64,000 bases of DNA, from positions 126,269,817 to 126,333,816 of the forward strand of contig CM043958.1 of NCBI GenBank assembly GCA_014529385.2, in the 5' to 3' direction. Position 1 is the stretch's first letter. Every line of letters starts with the position of its first letter. The stretch is from Adiantum capillus-veneris (lineage: Eukaryota > Streptophyta > Polypodiopsida > Polypodiales > Pteridaceae). The position numbers and the translations under genes are program-made. The notes under the pieces are model-generated. The model was not told the origin of the DNA. It worked only from the letters and a program-made list of their open reading frames with translations, and searched no databases. Below are positions 51,121 to 64,000 of the stretch, piece by piece.

Positions 51121-51205
51121 TTAGCGGAATAAGTATAATCACATTTTAATCATGAGAAGAGGCGGCTGCATTAACCATGACATTGCGAGGTATGACGAGA
51201 AGCGT

Positions 51206-51683
51206 GCGAGCATAATGATTACGTGCCACGTGGCACATCGCGACTCAACACAATATTGGTGGTGCCGAAATTAGTGGCACTGCCTATTCGCGGTGTGGCA
51301 CGACGAGGAAAAAAGCGCCCCAATGGGTTGCCCTAGCAACAACGGTATGTCGCGGCACAACGCGAGGAGGCGGACCCTGATGGTTCCGAATTGCAGTGTT
51401 CGCGTTGTGGCAAGACAAAATGTTGTCGCATCAAAACGCGATAAGTAAGGTCCCCGTTAGTTTGACCACAAGTATCGCACTGTGGCGCAACAAAAAGCTG
51501 TCGCGTCACAACCTGATACGGGGCGTTTCTGAGTACTCTGGATTGGCCGTATCGCGTTATGACGTGACAAGAAGCTGTCGCGCCAAAACGCGATAGCGGT
51601 GCTTTTGTGGAGTGACGGCACCAGTTTCACGTTGTGGCGTGACCGTTCCATGGCGGGGCTGACACGTGGCGTAATCATTACGG
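51206..51683. repeat. CpG-rich array of palindromes between divergent genes
   Basis: Between the H3-like gene (left) and gene C (right), hairpin-forming units recur every 70-80 bp. Arms are 51,401-51,417/51,424-51,440 (about 12 of 17 pairs), 51,472-51,492/51,499-51,519 (15 of 21) and 51,550-51,569/51,576-51,595 (17 of 20), with loops of about 6. The half-site consensus is near TATCGCGTTGTGGCGTGACA. A looser pair lies at 51,285-51,304/51,349-51,366, and single half-sites lie near 51,628. The region is flanked by an inverted AATGATTACG...CACGTGG (about 51,217-51,236) and CACGTGGCGTAATCATT (51,664-51,680), both with ACGTG cores. A perfect palindrome GTGCCACGTGGCAC is at 51,223-51,236. CpG density far exceeds the neighbours. 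Confidence 0.75.
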
Positions 51684-51831
51684 TGACTGCATGATGCACG
51701 ATGGCCGCATGATGCATGTCAATCGATGTCATCAATGTCCTTGGGAGTCCGATAAATATGACTTGCTCCCCCAATTGCCCTTTGTTTGGATGTTGTGCTC
51801 TCTTCTCTATCTTCGCTTTTGAATTTCCGTT

Positions 51832-53467
51832 ATGGACCCCTTCAATGTTGAAGCAGAGGAGGAAGTGCCTTGCTCTCAGGATGCCCCCCAAGACAAACTA
51901 TCTCATTTTCTATACCGCATTGGGCTTCAATAGCGCGAGACAGAGATCAGGCCGATGTTCAATCCATATTTTTCTTTGCATGAGTGGATTGTCACCGCAC
52001 AACATTACCTATCAGGTTTTGAGCAGACCTACCAGCAGCAAACGTCCGGTGGCACTGTCGAGATACAAGGAGTTCGTTTTGTTCACATGAAGGATATCAA
52101 TTCGGACTCCTCCAAGAAACACATATTTTCTAGGAGTTGCCTTAAGCTGCCAGTGCACTTGCAGATAACAGACTACAAGTGTACACTTCATAACCGCAAG
52201 TGTCGAGTGGCTGAATATTGTGCACATTTCATTTTATATTTGCATTTAATTTTGGATGAGCATGTTGATGTTGCAGAGGCCTCGCTAGAGGATCAGACTG
52301 GGAAGGGTCAAGAGCCCAAGTCTCGGGGAAGCCTTGCCTTGCAGGTTTTAGAGGGAGTCCAGCTTCAGGAGGGTGCTTTGCCTACTAGTGTTCTACCTAC
52401 CATACCTATTGGTGATTTGCAGTATGTCATGCTTAACGACATTATGGAGATTTTTGACCTTCGAGAGGACTATTGCCTTGCCATTGTGGCACAGAATCTC
52501 AAAGAGGATGATGCTGTCATTCACCCTGAGCACGAAAAGTATTCTGTTATAGATGCCCATGTAAATGAGGATGAGTTCGTTGACCCCGCAAGTGCACTTG
52601 TGATGATTTACAATGATGTTCCTGGTATGAGCGCACGCTTCCAACAGAAAAGGAGTTCATGGAAGTGCAAAAAAAGCTAGGGATTGAAGAAATGGGTAAG
52701 GCAAGCACTTCTTCATCATCTTTGGCGTCAACCTCCAATGCGCCCACTGGAGGTCAGGGCGGCATCAACCTATGGAATGAGGACTTACTTGAGGAAGATG
52801 AAAACCAGAAGGTAATCTTTTTTTTTTTTGCCTTACCTTTTTGGTTTCTACTTATCTCATTTCATAACTTTAATTTGTTGCAGTTGGTGGTCTATGATGA
52901 TACCTTCATTCCTCGCCCTCGTGGACGAGGCATGGGAGATTTAGGAAAGAATTCCTCTCTCGGCCAATACTTATAGAATCTTAAGTATCCAAGTTTTTTG
53001 GTCTTCCATTCGTTCTTCTCCAATGACAACGCAGAGCTACCCTTGATGACGTTGAAGACACTTTCAAGATATTTAGGTGGGGCGTCATTAGGTGGAACGC
53101 AGATAAAATAATGCTTTTAGAAAAAAAGGCTGCATTGTATATGTTTGACCAAGGGCCAGGAATGTATGGTTTGCGTAGTCACTATTTTTTGACCCAAGCA
53201 GCATATGGTTTGGCATGCGGAATCACTGACCCTGTGCAATTACTAGAAGTATGAAAAGCATGCTATGTTTCGCAATAAACAACCAATTGCGCATCTGCCT
53301 ATTGAAGAAATGTCTCTTGTGGCATGGAGGTGGAGACAAATGTACTGTCGACAAACGAACCTGCAAGACTGGGTTGCAAAAGACCAAGGCAAGAAGAAGA
53401 CGATAACACACAGCAAGCAAAAAGGCCAGAATATTTTGTAACTTTTCCTGAAGAAGATGAAGAATAG
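51832..53467 (+). CDS. Transposon gene C, unknown protein with basic/acidic C-terminus
   Basis: The ATG at 51,832 opens MDPFNVEAEEEVPCSQDAPQ. TAG at 51,931 interrupts, then the same frame continues MFNPYFSLHEWIVTAQHYLS and on to about 52,600. A one-base shift near 52,600-52,640 leads into EVQKKLGIEEMGKASTSSSS. Intron 52,812-52,883 (GTAATC...TTGCAG, 72 bp) precedes LVVYDDTFIPRPRGRGMGDL and a TAG at 52,974. Later frames near 53,120-53,250 (LYMFDQGPGMYGLRSHYFLT) and 53,330-53,467 (CKRPRQEEDDNTQQAKRPEY, then EEDEE) look like the C-terminus, with a bipartite-type nuclear signal and an acid tail. No family recognised. It is divergent from the H3-like gene and converges on the transposase-like gene 150 bp away. 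Stops and shifts mean this copy is probably not functional. Confidence 0.5.
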
Positions 53468-53616
53468 AGAAGCTCCAATGTATATTGTCAATGCCAAAAA
53501 ATAGTACATTACCTATCAAAACAATGAGTACATTATGTTTCTCACTTTTGTGACTGGTTGTCTTCTCTTGGCACAAAAAATTATATTGTGTTACAATGTA
53601 CTATCTTTAGGAAGTC

Positions 53617-56366
53617 TCAAACAACTTGGGTTGGAGTTGTCCAAGTTTTTTCAATGCGTTCTTTTTGAAGTCGCCACTCTGCATGTCGCGATGATGCAGA
53701 AGACGCCTCCCATATTTCCTTCTTTCGTCGTTTGCTTGCTAATCTCATTGCTTGGCCAATCTGACTGTCTTTGACACATTCCTTTCGGTGTGTTCTATGC
53801 ATAAGTTTTCGATAAGTCCATTGATGTAGTTTCTCCAAACTGTTGGCTTTGTTTGCACCACCTCCGTGACGAGTGTGGCTAAAATAGCCAGTACGGGCTT
53901 GGTAGTGAGTTTTCTCCATACCTTGTGTAGACCATATAGCCAAGCTACCATACTGCCTAGCAAACCAAGGCATGTGGTTGCATATGATATGCTGCAAAAA
54001 AGACCAGCCTATTGTTTATATGTAAATATATAATCACAATTTTATCAAATAAAGTAATATACCATGTAATGAGTTATGTGTTGATTTGTCCATGCAGCTA
54101 TGAAAGACCTGTGGAAGGTCTCCAGAGCGTTTTGAAACAATGTATAGTCAATATCTCTCCAAGTATTGAGCTCACAAAACTTGAATATGGAATCCAAACT
54201 TTTCCACACGTTCACTTTGCGAGTCCTTGCTGCACCATTGTTTGCGTGGTCAACCACTGCATTGTGCAGGTTTTTCCACCGGTTGTATCTCAATGTCAAC
54301 CTTTCCTGAGCACTTTGGCTTTTGCGTTGTCTGCCACTTGTTGGCATCGATAAGAAGAGACGGGCTTTCACACCGCCAATAGACAACTTCTTTGGCACAT
54401 CTCGACCATTCTTAGACCTCTTCTCGTCCTGCACTATTTTCACATGTCCTCCATGCAAGCCCATATCTGAGAAAACTGTTCCAATGATAATATAGACCTT
54501 TGTTTTGCTGATGCTGGCCGAGTGGTCCAAGAAAAACAAATGTACAGAAACATAAGTTTCTCAAAGATTCTGCAGAGTTCATGCATCGTGCAAATATGTA
54601 CTCTGGATAGTGGAATATCCAACACTGGGCGGAAGTTAAGGTCCTGCAAGTGCCTGTCTGGTGCTCTCCTCCAATTTCTTTTGTCAAGACCAATGACTCC
54701 TCCCATGCAATACAAACAAGGGCTTTTACTTGTTGCTCCTTTTGAGATGTTGTACATATACTTTAGGGTTTTGAGATCTCCAGCCATATGCCACTCTACT
54801 GTGTATGAACCCATGCCTAATACATCGAGTGTCTTTCCATTTCTTTGTTCGCTTATGACTTCAGGAATACTTGTTTGATGGAAAATCCAGTTAAGAAATC
54901 GAAATTCTCTGCAGGCACCTGAAATGGGAAAACCAAACCAATCAAATGAAACATGTCTAACCATTTTTTAAAGAAAAAACTTGTTGATATCAAACCTTGA
55001 ATGTGGCTAATAAGAAAATATTGTTTTTGGATTGCACGCTAAAGTTTCTAGGGTCGTCTGAAGCAATGCTTTCATCTAATGCTCTATTCATAAGTGTTAT
55101 TGTGACACGCTCAACCTTTGTCTCTTTTACTAGCTCACACTCATCCAGTTTAAGCACAAACTTCAAAACTCCATTGCATTCCTCTTGAGAAACCTCGAAC
55201 AATTGAACAATATATGTTTGCAAAGCTACTAAATCATAAAATATATTATTGTATTTGTCATAGACCACTTCCTCTGCTGATGGCGATCTGTACATTGCTT
55301 CAATGTGAACAGGAGTGCCCAATGTCCGAAGCACTTCCTAGTTGACCTCTAGTCTTGTTTTTCGAATGGAGAAAGGATTTGGCAGCAACGTGTGCTTGAC
55401 ATTGAACTTCTTACTTTGTTGCTGCATAGTTTTGTAAAGAGAAAATTAAGTAAATGGACTATTTCCAAGTTTTTTTAATGCTACACATACCCAATATACC
55501 TAAAAATTGCAGACATTTGATTTGACAGGTGAAGACAATTGATTCAAACACCAGACATACCTAAAAATTGCAGAATAACCTTTGTTGGATATTCCGGCTT
55601 CATCCAGAATTGACTGAACATCACGTGCTTGGAGTTGATTCTGTTTCAAAAGAGTGTCAAGTTGCTTAGCAACAATCTTGCAGTAGCGCTTATCGTCCAA
55701 AAGTCCAGCGACATCTTTGTGTTTTAGTATGAGACCATAAGGAATTGAAGAAGTTGGTGTGTTGCTGTTAATATTTGACTGAGGATGTAGCAACGATCTA
55801 AGCATAAATATGAAAAGTAAGATATAAAACTACAAATGTAAAGATGAATTAAACCTACTTGAATGATAATCTTACTTGATTGCTTTAACCCTCTTCTTCA
55901 AACCCCCAGAACCAACCTTCAGCTGTTCAATGTCTCGTAAGCGTCGTTCTCTTAACTGAGGACCCAAGACATTATTTTCTCTGAGATCCTACGTGAGCTG
56001 CGTGATGCTTTCATCCTTGCCTTTCAGTTGCTGAGCGTACTCTGTCACAATTTGCTTCAAGCAAAAGTTTTCTTTGTGTGCAAGGTCTCTCTCAAGCTTA
56101 AGAATATCATTTTTGGTCGCCAAATGCTTGGTGTAGCCATATAAACCAGAATAATCGTCTCCTATGTAGTTCAACAATGACGTTATGTTTCTGAACGGTG
56201 GAGTTGAGTTGGTGACAGGATGCTCAAGATACATCCTGCCATCCACCCACAGATCGATGCTTTTTTTACCTTGAAGTCTGAAGTTCTCTTTTGAAGCTTC
56301 GAAAAGGACGGCTCGCTTATTCTTCTTTTGGAGGGGCTCGTATTCTCTGGAAAGTTTGATATGCAT
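53617..56366 (-). CDS. Multi-exon transposase-like gene of the 8.7-kb element
   Basis: Proposed start at 56,366 (MHIKLSREYEPLQKKNKRAV). Exon 1 ends at 55,876 and intron 55,875-55,798 (78 bp) joins in frame to exon 2 (SLLHPQSNINSN...), which ends near 55,561. Exon 3 spans 55,421-54,996, with an intron 54,995-54,919 (77 bp). Exon 4 encodes EWHMAGDLKTLKYMYNISKG, a CLYC pair, and VHICTMHELCRIFEKLMFLY. A further exon ends THYM at 54,063, and intron 54,062-53,992 (71 bp) precedes HIICNHMPWFARQYGSLAIW, then STQGMEKTHYQARTGYFSHT-RHGGG. GD-K, a CxxC pair, MHEL and QGMEK-H recall transposase-like proteins scattered in plant, algal and animal repeats. I cannot name the superfamily. TAG codons at 55,989 and 55,338 and unresolved frames at two junctions indicate decay. 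Confidence 0.6.
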
Positions 56367-56796
56367 ATGATACACATCGTTTTGACTCCTCGTCTGAGTT
56401 CTGTGTGAAGATGATAATGATATTGAGACGACTTGGTGAATGAGAAAGCTCAAAACAGAGGAGAGCGCAAGAGTGGAGCAAATGGAAGAGAGCTCAAGGG
56501 AAGAGACCGCGCGCAGGCGGAAAGCAAGAGAGACACGAAACTGAGGAGAAGAATAACATTCAATGCACCTCGTTGAGCGCCAAATCTTAGTTTTGAAAAA
56601 TCCAAAAGATTGAGATAATCGGCATTCAATTCGGAGCCGTTGTATGTTATCATTGTCTGAGCACTTTTTGAGAGTTTTAATAAACGTACCCCCCAAATCT
56701 GATATCCGAGTTTTTTTGAAAGTGAATATCAAAAATGAAATTAGGGACTTTTTATTATCTCTCTCTAAGCTGGCCTGGCATTTCTTACAAGGCCCA

Positions 56797-56822
56797 TTTT
56801 TGAGTCCAAACTTTTCCTAATG
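56797..56822 (-). repeat. Right terminal inverted repeat of the 8.7-kb transposon
   Basis: Exact reverse complement of 48,118-48,143. Beyond it lies anonymous host sequence (CAATTTCTTTTTTGAGC). Confidence 0.85.
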
Positions 56823-56930
56823 CAATTTCTTTTTTGAGCACAGAGTATGGTTTTGTAGTTGAGGGCAATATGGGTGATGTATTGTATGCAACATAGCACA
56901 TTGGCTTTTGTCTAAGCCAACATACATTGT

Positions 56931-56931
<1 letters not shown>

Positions 56932-56988
<57 letters not shown>

Positions 56989-57046
56989 GGGAAGAACTGA
57001 AAATAGTGGGGACATGGAAAGAGAGAGGATTGAAAACAAGGGGGGT

Positions 57047-57108
<62 letters not shown>

Positions 57109-57174
57109 AAAAGTCAAAAAAAGTAAAACTCTTTTTACAAATAGTGTGTAGAGTGTGTGTGTGTGTGTGTGGGT

Positions 57175-57215
<41 letters not shown>

Positions 57216-57286
57216 TTTAAAAAAGTCAAAAAAAGTAAAACTCTTTTTACAAATAGTGTGTAGAGTGTGTGTGTGTGTGTGTGTGT
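56932..57286. repeat. Duplicated (GT)n(GA)n modules with a conserved spacer
   Basis: Two tandem copies of a module: (GA)n, then ATTTAAAAAAGTCAAAAAAA, GTAAAACTCTTTTTACAAAT, AGTGTGTAGAG, then (GT)n. They lie at about 57,051-57,170 and 57,180-57,286, preceded by another GT-GA block at 56,932-56,985. The spacer is identical in both copies and has a diverged relative at 60,838-60,890. The short frames across it are repeat translations. Confidence 0.85.
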
Positions 57287-58299
57287 GCAGCTGTTTTAAT
57301 TAAATTACATATCCACCAAAGAACATGATGTTCAGAAAACAACTGGCTTTAGATGACTAGGCAAGCATTTGTAGAGAAACAACCGTAGTCTTTGATTTAT
57401 ACCTATACAACATAATAAGAATGAGGTATCATTCCTAATGATTTTATGAAAAAGTTCCGAACTATCCTAGCTGAATCATCAAGGGTCTTCGGAGTTGGAT
57501 TGCAACATGCTAAACCTTTTTAAGTCAAGATAAAATTCTCACCTACATCCATATAGTCTAAGACAATAGGTTTGCTAGACTTGGCTATGTATGGCAAGCT
57601 TCAAAGAACCTATCAATTGTTATTCATGTCCAACTAAAAAATTATTAGACTAGCTACCATCCCAAATATTTCTTAAAAGTATAGATATACAAAAACACTT
57701 AAGTACTTCAACTTTTTTCCAAATTGTAATGTCCAAGCAAAGATTTGCTAATTCAAAGTAGTGTATACATACTTTTGAAAGTATTCCTTTAAAAATCCTT
57801 GGTTATTTCCTTTATCCCCATTCAAAACCACATTCTCAAAGTAGTACCATATGCTATACCTTTCAGAATAATATTTTATTGTATCAAAGAGTACCAACCT
57901 ACCAAAAATCTTCCTTACTTAAAACCCGAATATGTAATTATAGCTTCAGAGTTATTTAGAGATGCTTAACTACGATGATGTTGTATGGATCCAAGTCGAG
58001 CATTTCAACTAGATAAAACAAAACTTACTCTAAAATCTAAAGTATCCAAGGTCAGTAACCAGTAGTGTTACAACCTTGTAGCAATGACAAGAGAGATCAA
58101 GATCAGGGTCAGCTTAATGCTAATTTAACAAGCTCGACAAACAGTTGTCAAAAACCAAATTTCTAAAAGGCCATATTGGAATTCCTTCAAGGCTTAGCGT
58201 GTTTGATCATTTTAGTAGAATATCTTCAGTTAGGTGAGGCAAAAGATCATTGCTACATTCCAAACTTTAGAGGGATAATAAATCCAAAAAACAAGTCAA
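57287..58299. other. No gene recognised
   Basis: Anonymous AT-rich sequence without an open frame of note. Confidence 0.4.
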
Positions 58300-59110
58300 A
58301 AAAGCCTGTACGACAGTATCACACCCAAGAGTCAGATATGATAACAAGTATATGTATGAATATGGTTACCTACATTTTAAAAGGACCAGTATTAAGCTAG
58401 TCATCCAAGAACCAGAAGCCAAATATTAATGAAGTATTCAGCAGCAGGCTGTAGGTCAGATTTTTTGCAGATCAAAGCAAACAGGCTCCCCCATATCACA
58501 ACACCATAATATGTTCAGGTAGTTAAAGCATCAAAACCTGATTAGTACCTATATGTCGATTAGAATCATAGGTTATGCCAAATTTGAGGTAGTAAAGTAT
58601 TAAAACTAGAATATGTATGTATGTATAAGGTTTACATCTATTTTATGGAAGCACCACCACCAAGAACCAGATGTAGTGGAATATGTATGTATGAATATGG
58701 TTACAAAAAAAGACCAGATCTAAGCCAAACATCCAACCAACAGACTGAAGGTCAAATTTTTGTAAGTCAGAGAAAACAATCTCCCCCATATCACAATACC
58801 ATAACATACCTAGGTAGTAAAGCACCAGAAACCAGATCAGTATCCATATGTCGGTCAGAATTTATGCCAATACTCGGTGAAACATCAAAACTAGAATATG
58901 TATGTATAAAGTTTACATATGATTTATGGTAGTATCACCCCCAAGAACCAGATGTAATAGAATATTTATGTATGAGTATGGTTTATAAAAAAGACCAGAT
59001 CTAAGCCAGATATCCAAGACCCAAAAAGCCAACAAGTAATCAGCAAAACAGGCTATAGGTAAATCAAAGTAAATAAGCAAACACTCATCAACACCACACC
59101 GAGTACCATA
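58300..59110. repeat. Tandem repeat of about 280-335 bp, roughly 2.7 units
   Basis: CAAGAACCAGATGTA-T-GAATATGTATGTATGA-TATGG, followed by AAAAGACCAGAT-TAAGC, CAAG and later CTCCCCCATATCACAA-ACCATAA, recurs from about 58,326, 58,661 and 58,942. Unit lengths are 335 and 281 bp, and the third is partial. Units are diverged, with AGACCAG phrases also scattered on to about 59,580. Confidence 0.7.
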
Positions 59111-61332
<2,222 letters not shown>

Positions 61333-61380
61333 TGAATCATAGGTCGGGAGCTCAATCACAACGGCCAATAAATATTTGAG

Positions 61381-61432
61381 GTCTCTTGGGATAGTTTCCT
61401 GCGATGTTAGAATGTTCTTCTACTTCTTCTTC

Positions 61433-61517
<85 letters not shown>
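61381..61517. repeat. Second copy of the dispersed (CT)n(CA)n module
   Basis: GTCTCTTGGGATAGTTTCCT, GCGATGTTAGAAT, CTT-rich stretch, CT run, CA run, matching 9,168-9,275 in both unique flank and microsatellite order. Confidence 0.75.
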
Positions 61518-61521
<4 letters not shown>

Positions 61522-63540
61522 TTGTTACTTGCCTTTATTTTTTCAGCATGTTAGGAATGCTATACTAAACCCTAAAACGTTGTCATTCTAGCTATTTTTC
61601 TCCACTGTAGCCCTACAATTCTCTAAGTCGGTATCCACCATGTGTTAGAATGCTTATAGGATTATAATGGTTGCAAGGGCAACTAAATAACGTGGTAATT
61701 TTTTTTGGGCCTTACTTACCCTACCCTGAGGCATAGTGTTAGCTCTGTTCTACTGTGGCGGGTTGCATCAGGGGTGGCTACTCATTTTCGGTTCCCTAGA
61801 AGGAGCATGCTCTAATCTGTGCAATCTGCATGCTACATGCCATTAGTAGTGGTGGTCCTCCTTCTTCTATTTAAAGAGGTGAGGGTGCATTCTTCCTCTC
61901 ACTTAGCCCGGTGTGTGTTTTGCTTGCATAAAATGATAGGAGTGTGTGTTTGTTTATTCTCTGCTGGACCGAACATGGAGCTTGCTACTCAACCAACACA
62001 GGTTGGCCACTAAGCTTGATATTAAGGTTTTCTTTTCTTTTTGCTTGTCTTTAATTGGCTAGGGTAATCATTGTCGCTTAAAGCCTGGTAAGGCCCAATG
62101 AATGGGTTGGCTATACCTGACAGTACATTGGATGGTTTAATACACATGTGGCAAACTAATACAATTTTGATTTTTGGCTTCTTTGCATTTTACTATTCAT
62201 TTAGTATTGGGGTACGTTGTTTATAGTTACTACCGCCTGGCTTGGCAATGTAGGGCCCTGTTGTTGATGGCATGACGTACTGTTGATGCATTAAAATCAA
62301 TGGGATGGGGGGATTACCCTGCGTATTTACTGGTTTTTTGGACTCATAGATGTTGCAAGTTGCACAATATTACAATCCAAATTAAGTAATGGGGTTTGGC
62401 CCTAATGCATCTTGTTATTGGGCTTTTTACAATGGTTGGGGGGTTTTTTTTTGTGAATACCCGGCTACTTAATACCGAAATTGTTCAAATGAACCTTTTG
62501 GGAGGGGGGGTATACCCCGAGTGTTTTCTGGTTTTAGACTTGTTATTGGTTACAGAGCACGCACATACTGGCTTATGCTAAATTGGAGGCTTGGCCTGGT
62601 TGCATACAAATGTTGGATTGATTATAGTTGTTTGGTTTTGGGGTATGGCCCGAATGCATATTGATACTGGACTTATTCGTTACCGGTTGTCTTGATAAGG
62701 TATTACAATACTTTTGCATTCACAAGGTCATGTATAAATGAAAAATAAAAACATAAAGGCATTTATTCCTTTGACTTCATGGCTTGACATACGGTCTGGC
62801 TTGATACTGCAAGGGCTCCTTGCCACTTGGTTTGCTAAGAGATGTATAATTAAGGTAAGTGATATACAAACTGGGGCAAGATTTGGATTCCATGAACCCT
62901 AATGGGTTGACCTAAATAAACATAAACGAGCTTGATATGTTTTGAACTATAAATGGATTTTTTAAAGGCTTCTTTTGTAGCTTCATGTGGTGGAGCTTCA
63001 TTAATTTGGAAAGGTAACTCAAAAAAATTGATAAAGATGTTGATGGGGGAATAAGACACTTGGATTAGAAGGGGTTATGGCCTTCTAATAAAAATAATAT
63101 TTTTGCTAAAAACTTTGGGCGTTTTATAAAAAACATTTTTTTGGAACACATAAATACTTTTGGACTAAGCTATAAATTTAAAAAAAGTTGTAAGATGGAC
63201 ATGGATAACAACTGGTATAGTCCATTGATACCTGTAAAACACATCCAAGGCTAACATATCTATTGTTTTGTTTGGATGGATGCAGGTAAGGACTTTGTCT
63301 TATCTTGGAAAGTTTTTTTGGCTTATAGCGGTTGTTAACACTTGATTACACATACACCTACTGCAGGGGAAGTACTTTTGATATTTGTATAACTGGAATG
63401 AGGTTTCATTGTTATAAACAATGTACAAAGATAATTCTAAGACTGAGTTGTTTTTGTACTTATCATTTTCCTTTCTCTGGAGCCACCTGTCTTTTGAATG
63501 TAAAAACTCAATTATGTTTTATTATTTATGTTAAAATAGC
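61518..63540. other. No gene recognised
   Basis: Anonymous sequence. Short frames show no known motif, and no element ends were seen. Confidence 0.4.
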
Positions 63541-63556
63541 TACACACACACACACA

Positions 63557-63631
<75 letters not shown>

Positions 63632-63722
63632 CCCCCCCCCCTATCCACATAGAGTAAAATTGCAAAATCTCGGATAGATTCCAAGCTTGCCTTGAAGAAA
63701 ATATAAACATCGTCTTGCCGTC

Positions 63723-63787
<65 letters not shown>

Positions 63788-63797
63788 TCAATCATCT

Positions 63798-63839
<42 letters not shown>

Positions 63840-63840
63840 C
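63541..63840. repeat. Compound microsatellites (CA)n(CT)n(CA)n(C)n and (CT)n(CA)n...(GT)n
   Basis: CA, CT, CA and C tracts at 63,541-63,641, a 75-bp spacer, then CT and CA tracts at 63,723-63,785 and a GT tract at about 63,802-63,838. The last two form a potential CA/GT hairpin around CATTCAATCATCTCTC. Confidence 0.9.
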
Positions 63841-63924
63841 CCCCTTCCACCACATATCCCCCCGGGCTCTCCCTTCATCGGATTTCCCCATTAGCGATGA
63901 TAGTGGTGGGAAGGTAGTGGTGAA

Positions 63925-64000
63925 TACCAACATGTATACATATTATGCACACACATGTATATGTATACATATATATGTATACGTATAAATACATATATAA
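63925..64000. repeat. TA-rich alternating tract at the window end
   Basis: ATGTATAC/GTATACAT-type alternating purine-pyrimidine sequence, rich in short palindromes (TGTATACA, ATATATAT). Confidence 0.6.

Larger units (their letters stand above)
48123..56817. mobile_element. 8.7-kb multi-gene DNA transposon with 21-bp TIRs and TA target site
   Basis: The left end starts GGAAAAGTTTGGACTC-AAAAA at 48,123 and the right end is its exact reverse complement over 21 bp (56,797-56,817). TA dinucleotides lie directly outside both ends (48,121-48,122; 56,818-56,819). The outer CAT and ATG extend the symmetry, so either the target was CATTAATG with TA duplicated, or the inverted repeats are 26 bp with no duplication visible. 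A TTAGAGAGAGA motif recurs about 35 and 50 bp inside the two ends. The interior holds at least four transcription units described separately. The superfamily is not one I can name. Terminal repeats and a transposase-like gene support a cut-and-paste element. Premature stops suggest this copy is now dead or non-autonomous. Confidence 0.75.

Noticed and set aside
48123-56817. Possible nuclear code change with TAG read as glutamine, suggested by several in-frame TAG codons at Gln-like positions.
   Set aside because: TAG also ends frames at natural C-termini (the H3-like gene at 50,565, gene C at 53,467, Copia-2 at 39,100), and TAA and TGA interruptions occur too. Deamination of CAG, CAA and CGA explains all three.

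Overview
The window reads as nuclear DNA of a land plant. It is almost entirely transposable elements and simple repeats: plant-type Gypsy and Copia LTR retrotransposons primed by initiator tRNA-Met, hAT and CACTA DNA-transposon remnants, GT-AG introns of about 70-90 bp, and many (CT)n, (CA)n and (GT)n tracts. A chromodomain Gypsy element and a Gypsy-like family with an unusual zinc knuckle are compatible with a seed-free plant (fern, lycophyte or bryophyte), but I cannot fix the taxon. I found no clear single-copy host gene, no rRNA or tRNA gene and no CRISPR array.

Layout. 1-7.3 kb: chromodomain Gypsy element (Gypsy-1) on the minus strand, with a 3' LTR, a truncated 5' LTR, and gag and pol broken by stops and frameshifts. 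7.3-12.5 kb: non-coding DNA with microsatellites. 12.5-20.6 kb: a Gypsy-like element X, into which a second copy of the chromodomain element (Gypsy-2) inserted. A 5.4 kb inversion (about 13,910-19,297) then scrambled both elements. 20.6-26.1 kb: mostly non-coding, with a decayed hAT transposase (22.5-23.3 kb), a hairpin and a CCATAA array. 26.1-30.3 kb: decayed Copia-1. 30.6-43.3 kb: three-level nest. A CACTA-like gene on the minus strand appears split by a large-LTR element (31,521-41,977), whose 5' LTR is itself split by Copia-2 (33,584-39,438). 43.3-48.1 kb: microsatellites and anonymous sequence.

48,123-56,817 is the most interesting object: an 8.7 kb DNA transposon with matching 21-bp terminal inverted repeats next to TA dinucleotides. 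It holds at least four gene-like units. From left to right these are an intron-containing plus-strand gene; a minus-strand pair consisting of a coiled-coil ORF and a histone H3-like gene whose N-terminus keeps the ARTKQT tail; a plus-strand gene ending in a basic/acidic tail, divergent from the H3 gene across an unusual CpG-rich array of palindromes; and a multi-exon minus-strand gene that looks like the transposase. Several units carry single premature TAG codons, so this copy is decaying.

56.8-64 kb: compound microsatellites, including a large palindrome with a poly-G centre, a roughly 300-bp tandem repeat, and otherwise anonymous DNA. All gene boundaries are hand-derived, and most coding features are pseudogenes.
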